Positions 59,513 through 64,000 of a stretch of DNA of 64,000 nucleotides are shown here, one piece after another. The notes below the pieces were generated by a model, which saw only the letters and a program-made list of their open reading frames with translations, made no database searches and was not told where the DNA came from. Numbering within the stretch: position 1 is the first letter of the stretch; each line of letters begins with the position of its first letter. This stretch comes from Callaeas wilsoni (lineage: Eukaryota; Chordata; Aves; Passeriformes; Callaeidae), in assembly GCA_013398955.1 (NCBI GenBank), contig VWPU01009679.1, positions 186,001 through 250,000 of the forward strand, in the 5' to 3' direction. A program made the position numbers and the translations under genes.

Positions 59513-62500
59513 GGGTGGAAACATCTTGTAATTTATTCCCCTCTACTACGGTTTGACATCTTCCCAACTGAATGAAACAGTAAAAAGTCTGTTTAAAAAC
59601 ATGAATTTAAAACTGGGTTTATTTATTTCTTTTACTGGATTGCATGAAAATACTAAAAGTGTAATGCCAAACATCCTAAGAACAGTTTATATTCATAGGC
59701 AAATTGTCTTAAACACATCTATATGTTTTATGTAATACTTAGTTTTTATCTAAGATAAACAACTTTTGATGAGTTATGCTAAACCATAAAAGTTACAGGA
59801 AGCAACAATTTGAAAAATAATGAGTCCATATTCTTGAATTTATGAGAAACAACAGGCCAATCTAAATTCAGCCAAAATTCATGAGCTGTCTTTTTTCTAA
59901 TCTGAGCTTGCACTCAGGCGGTTACCTGAGAACATGCACATGCTCCTATCCAGTTCTTCAGAGGCCGAAGTCTCTTCTCACATGCTGGGAGATTAAAGTT
60001 AAATTTCCTTCTTCTCTACGGTGAGGCAGGTGAAGGAACAATTGATAGGACTATCTTGTAAAGTCGGCAATAACTTATTTCTTATGATGAACACCCTAAT
60101 TTAGTAAAAGAGAGTTCTTAGATGAGAAAGCAGAATCTCAAGACTGCCCCTCCCCTCTGCTTTACAATCTTCACAGCCAACAAGCTGTCTTCTTGAGCAT
60201 TTTCTTCAAACTTACATGTTGAAAATTCATGCCCATGGCTTCAAATAAAATTTGTAATACATATTTCTGTAAAGATGTTTAGGAGGCTCTTGCACTGCCC
60301 CATTTTTTTTCCCCCTAGTCAAGGAAACTGAGTGTGCTCAAGAAAACACTGTGAAGGAGGTGTCCCTCCCTCATAAAACGCACCAAGAAAGCCCCTTAAA
60401 TACCACTGTGCAATATGGAGGAAGATTTAAAAATTATTATTATTAAGCTTTCAAACTGTCTAGTTCCAGATTTTGCAGCTTTCTTTCCACTGTAGTAATT
60501 TAATTATAAATGCTGAAGCTTTTAGCAGCACAGAATCAGTTATATTTGGTTATGAATGATTAAGTGTGCATGAAGTTTTTACCAGCACATTAATCATCAG
60601 GTACAGAAAGAAGCATGATACTGGTTAAAAATTCACTTCTATTCACTTCTTTGCTGCCCGTGGGAAGTGTAAAGTCTTCATATACAGTCAGAGATTGCTT
60701 AACTTTATGATAGACCAAGTGCTGGGTAAGATGCATTGAATTTGCATCCCCCTAAAAAGTGCTTTCATTTGGTCAATGAGATTAATTGTCCTTTGACAAT
60801 ATGAATGGCAGCAGCAGAAACAACAGCAGTGGCTAAATCAGGTTAGGAGTTTTAATTATGCTTTATTTGATGCCTGATGCTGGAACCCAAACCGGACACT
60901 GAAGAACTAGTTCAGGGGAATATGGGTATCTCCATACATCCTTGTATTTAGCTGCCTAACTCTGCCCAAATTGCCCACTTCTACCCTCATGGGGTTCAGT
61001 CGAAATGGTTTTGTACAGCAGAACAGCAGCACACAGAGATTTAGGGCAAAGTGTGGCCCCTCCGTGGTAAGTTTTGAAAATACACTTAGTAAAGGGCTGT
61101 ATTTCTATTTTCGAGTATGAACAACTGTAAGGACCTTTGCCGTTTGGGACATTCAGGTGAACTTTCTATTACTTTCACATTAAAAGAACCTTCCCAAATG
61201 TCACCTATCGCTGAGTGAGAAAGTCCCTTTCCTGGCTTCTGAGATGCTAATTTTCAGACTCGGACAAGCTATGCCTATGTGTTAAGCCTGAAAATAACCT
61301 GTTGCAAAGGTAGGTAATTGTAAAAAGTGTCTCCAGCAGTCAAGGTTTTGTGTTCAAGCCTTCCTTCTCCCCCGAATGAGAAGCCTTTTGATGCACCTCT
61401 ACATTTTCTTTTACTCAGTTAGAGCAGAACACAAAAAAAACTTTAAAGCAAATGTAAAATAGTAATCTATATTTAAGCTATATGAGTGAACATCCAATCT
61501 AACAGATTTCTGTGCATATCCAGCTCCCAGATACAGTCTCAGGAATCCTGCTGTCCTCCATTCCCACTGTATGTCCTTAATGAGCATCTGTTCCTACTTA
61601 AACATACTGGGTTTATAGACTATTTCTCTGTGTGCTCCCTTGGAATTATATACACATTCACTTCTTCCCAATTCCCACATTTATTTACCTCTTTGACTTA
61701 TTGGAGAGATGATTAAGACAGCCCTCCCATCCAAAGGAAGTTTGTCCTGCTGCTGCTGTAGAGATGGAAACACTGGTGCAGTAGAACATTGTCACTTCCT
61801 GCACTTGCATGACCCACTACAAGCCTTTTGACTTATGAATAATTCCTTTTCCAGACTGTGTAAAAATGTCACAGCAGAAATTTCACTGACTCTGTTTACA
61901 TTTATGAAATCAGATGCATTTTTTATGGTAACTTGGAGATGATTAAATATACTTGATACTAATATGAAAAGAAGACAAATGTGTTTATTTCACTACATGA
62001 CCTCATAGATGAATATCAAACTCCTGAATTACCCTGCTGAGATGGCTGCTGTTTTGGAGTGACTGTTCCTTAAACCTATCTTTGGTAGTTAGTAACTTGT
62101 AAACTGGAAAATTTAGTAGTGCCACCAGCTAGTTAGGCAAGATGCACTGGAATAACCCCAATACAGCAGCACTAATTGGAAAACCGCAGAAATCCAGACT
62201 AGCATTTTGCAAGATGCAAGCCTCCAATGCAGTGGGAAGCACCCTGAAAACTCTGGAAAGTATGTATATTAGAAGGCATGTAGATTTTCAGTCATTTGTT
62301 TGCACCTCTTGTTTGTAATTTGGATATAGAAACAATATGTCAAAGTTTATACATTTTCCTGTGGAAAGTCTAAATAGGGGAATACAAAAAATATCCATGG
62401 CTATGACCTGCATCACCTCTTTTTTTGATAGGCTTACTATTAGATCATCATGTTTGAGCTTCTTTCTAAACCAGCAGATGAAGCCTGAGCAGTAGAGCTC

Positions 62501-63205
62501 CATAAAAATATTAACAGAAAACAGGGAAACTTAAGTAAGCAACAATAATAACCTTACACATCTTTACATGAAATGACTGAACACTCATAAGAAATTATTC
62601 ACATAAGGTATTAAATACACCCTTAATAGTAATCCTGATGATTATTCTTCAATGGACAAGTGATGGTATTTGAGGAATCTTTATTACTTTGCTTATTTGG
62701 ATAAAAACATTTGGTTTTGCATGAAAATATTCTAAAGCATGACTATTAAGCAATTTCAGTAAAAGCAACTTTCGTGTTCTACCAAAGTAATCATCTAAAG
62801 AATAATATAATCTAAGAAAGTTTACAGTAGCACAAAATAATTATGGTATGTATAATAGTGATGCAAATTAAGGCTATCCAGCAGAAACTGGTTACCTTAG
62901 CATAAAATTAAAACCCAACTGTGTTTTCTTTCAGCCTTTCCCTGCAGGACCAGCTATACCTCCTTTAAAGTGAACTTTCAGGATAATAAAGCAATGGCAT
63001 GATGAATATTCTAAAAGGTCAATACTAATTAACTACATTAATGTATTTTACATAGAAACAGCTGTTTGAGGACACACTGATTTTTTTTCACGTGTGCCAG
63101 CAAAAGTTCCTTCAGCAAGATTTCTGTGACAAAAAACTTGAAGAAAGGCAGAGTAGAGGGCTTTATGGGCACTACAGCATGTTTGGTGTGCACGTGCCTA
63201 TTGTA

Positions 63206-63219
63206 TGTGTGTGTGTGTG
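63206..63219. repeat. (GT)n microsatellite
   Basis: About seven pure GT units, followed within 30 bases by a short CATA/CACA-rich stretch. Confidence 0.85.
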
Positions 63220-64000
63220 CGAATATACTCATACACATAAATATGTTAAGTTTACTCAGGTCATTAGTTCAACAGTGTCAATATCTGCAAAGAAAACAAA
63301 CCATATACCCAGATGTACACCACCAGTGTTGAAGGAAATCAACTGGCGGCCCAGATGCTGTGAAGTCAGCTTCTGTACTGACTGAATTTTAACTTGCAAG
63401 CATCCTCTGAGCACTTCGTATAGCTTTAGCTACAAAGAAGCTGCTACTACAAATGATCCATCACCTTGTCAATTTCTCTCTTAAAAATACGGGGCTATCC
63501 ACCTCCAAATGATCTGTCTGCGACTGACAAAGAAAATTAGTTCTTGAGCATGCGTGAATGCATTGTGGGCTGTCTTTTACATTAGCAATTCAGTGCACTG
63601 CAACAAGGTGTTCTTTAGAGCAAAGCACTTTCTGATGAGTTTTTGGAAGCTTCTACTACACTGTCATTCTAGTTCATTCTTGTGGCACACACAGGATTTG
63701 CAGAAAAACATCTGGTTAAGCTTCATCCAAGAATCCTTCACTTCTACAATCCAGCACTGTTTCCATGATCCATGCTAGGATCCAAGAGGCAGCAGCAGTA
63801 TCTTGCTTTTCTCTCTTTCTCTATTTCTGTCCTTTTCTGCTCCTTATTTCTTGTTAAGATTGAATGGGTTAGAGTTTGCTAAGTGAATGCTTTGTGAAAT
63901 GCTTTGTTTTGATTGAATGTTTGCTTTAAATTCTGCTAACTTCCTGACCTTCTAAAGTTTGCCAGTAAAGTTTGGTTTTTAACCTTCTGAGAAGGTTATG

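Larger units (their letters stand above)
55397..64000. other. Unique AT-rich non-coding DNA
   Basis: No gene, RNA or mobile element is recognised in these 8.6 kb. Small features are A/C-rich tracts at 58157-58196 and 59482-59512, a (GT)n at 63206-63219 and a near-palindrome ATTGTCCTTTGACAAT at 60785. Open frames up to 97 codons are random in look. Confidence 0.6.

Noticed and set aside
1..64000. CRISPR arrays, bacterial promoters, ribosome binding sites, tRNA and rRNA genes
   Set aside because: The sequence is vertebrate; no direct-repeat and spacer array, cloverleaf with box A/B, or rRNA block was seen.

Overview
This 64 kb window looks like non-coding DNA (intergenic or deep intronic) from a bird, probably a neoavian and perhaps a songbird. 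The evidence is the repeat content. The only LINE visible is CR1, present as several copies of very different age. There are four solo endogenous-retrovirus LTRs of kinds I recall from songbird and other neoavian genomes. There is no L1, Alu or other mammal-specific repeat. The background is AT-rich with few CpGs. No rRNA, tRNA, CRISPR array, bacterial operon or convincing protein-coding gene is visible. Almost every open frame is short and starts and stops at random. The longest one (about 195 codons) lies inside a GC-rich LTR.

Layout. 1-2375: unique AT-rich DNA. 2376-3191: minus-strand ERV LTR, internally deleted. 3192-11059: unique DNA with small repeats. 11065-11618: minus-strand solo LTR of a second family, with target-site duplication. 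11624-17658: unique DNA with a CpG-richer spot near 15.4-15.6 kb. 17664-18223: plus-strand solo LTR related to the second family, with target-site duplication. 18229-26009: unique DNA with a small old CR1 piece at 21.06-21.24 kb. 26010-27435: long ancient plus-strand CR1 fragment. 27436-35454: unique DNA with an A/C-rich tract at 29.3 kb. 35455-36240: old plus-strand CR1. 36700-37985: ancient minus-strand CR1 split by a 354-bp G/T-only-like tract. 38221-38371: younger minus-strand CR1 3' end. 40307-41404: full-length minus-strand copy of the first LTR family, followed by a compound microsatellite. 43051-43140: (AAAAG)n. 43926-45488: long plus-strand CR1 reaching the 3' end. 49772-49834: pure poly(A). 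50580-51310: ancient minus-strand CR1. 53601-53643: perfect 19-bp hairpin. 54560-55396: GC-richer, coding-like but broken island that I cannot identify. 55397-64000: unique AT-rich DNA.

I see no set of genes working together. The window records successive retroposon insertions: ancient CR1, then younger CR1, then ERV LTRs, with microsatellites growing inside or beside them. The points most worth checking are the unidentified island at 54.6-55.4 kb, the G/T tract grown inside an old CR1, the 19-bp hairpin, and the promoter core shared by two oppositely oriented LTRs. Repeat family assignments rest on recollection of the families plus comparison of copies inside this window; no search was run.
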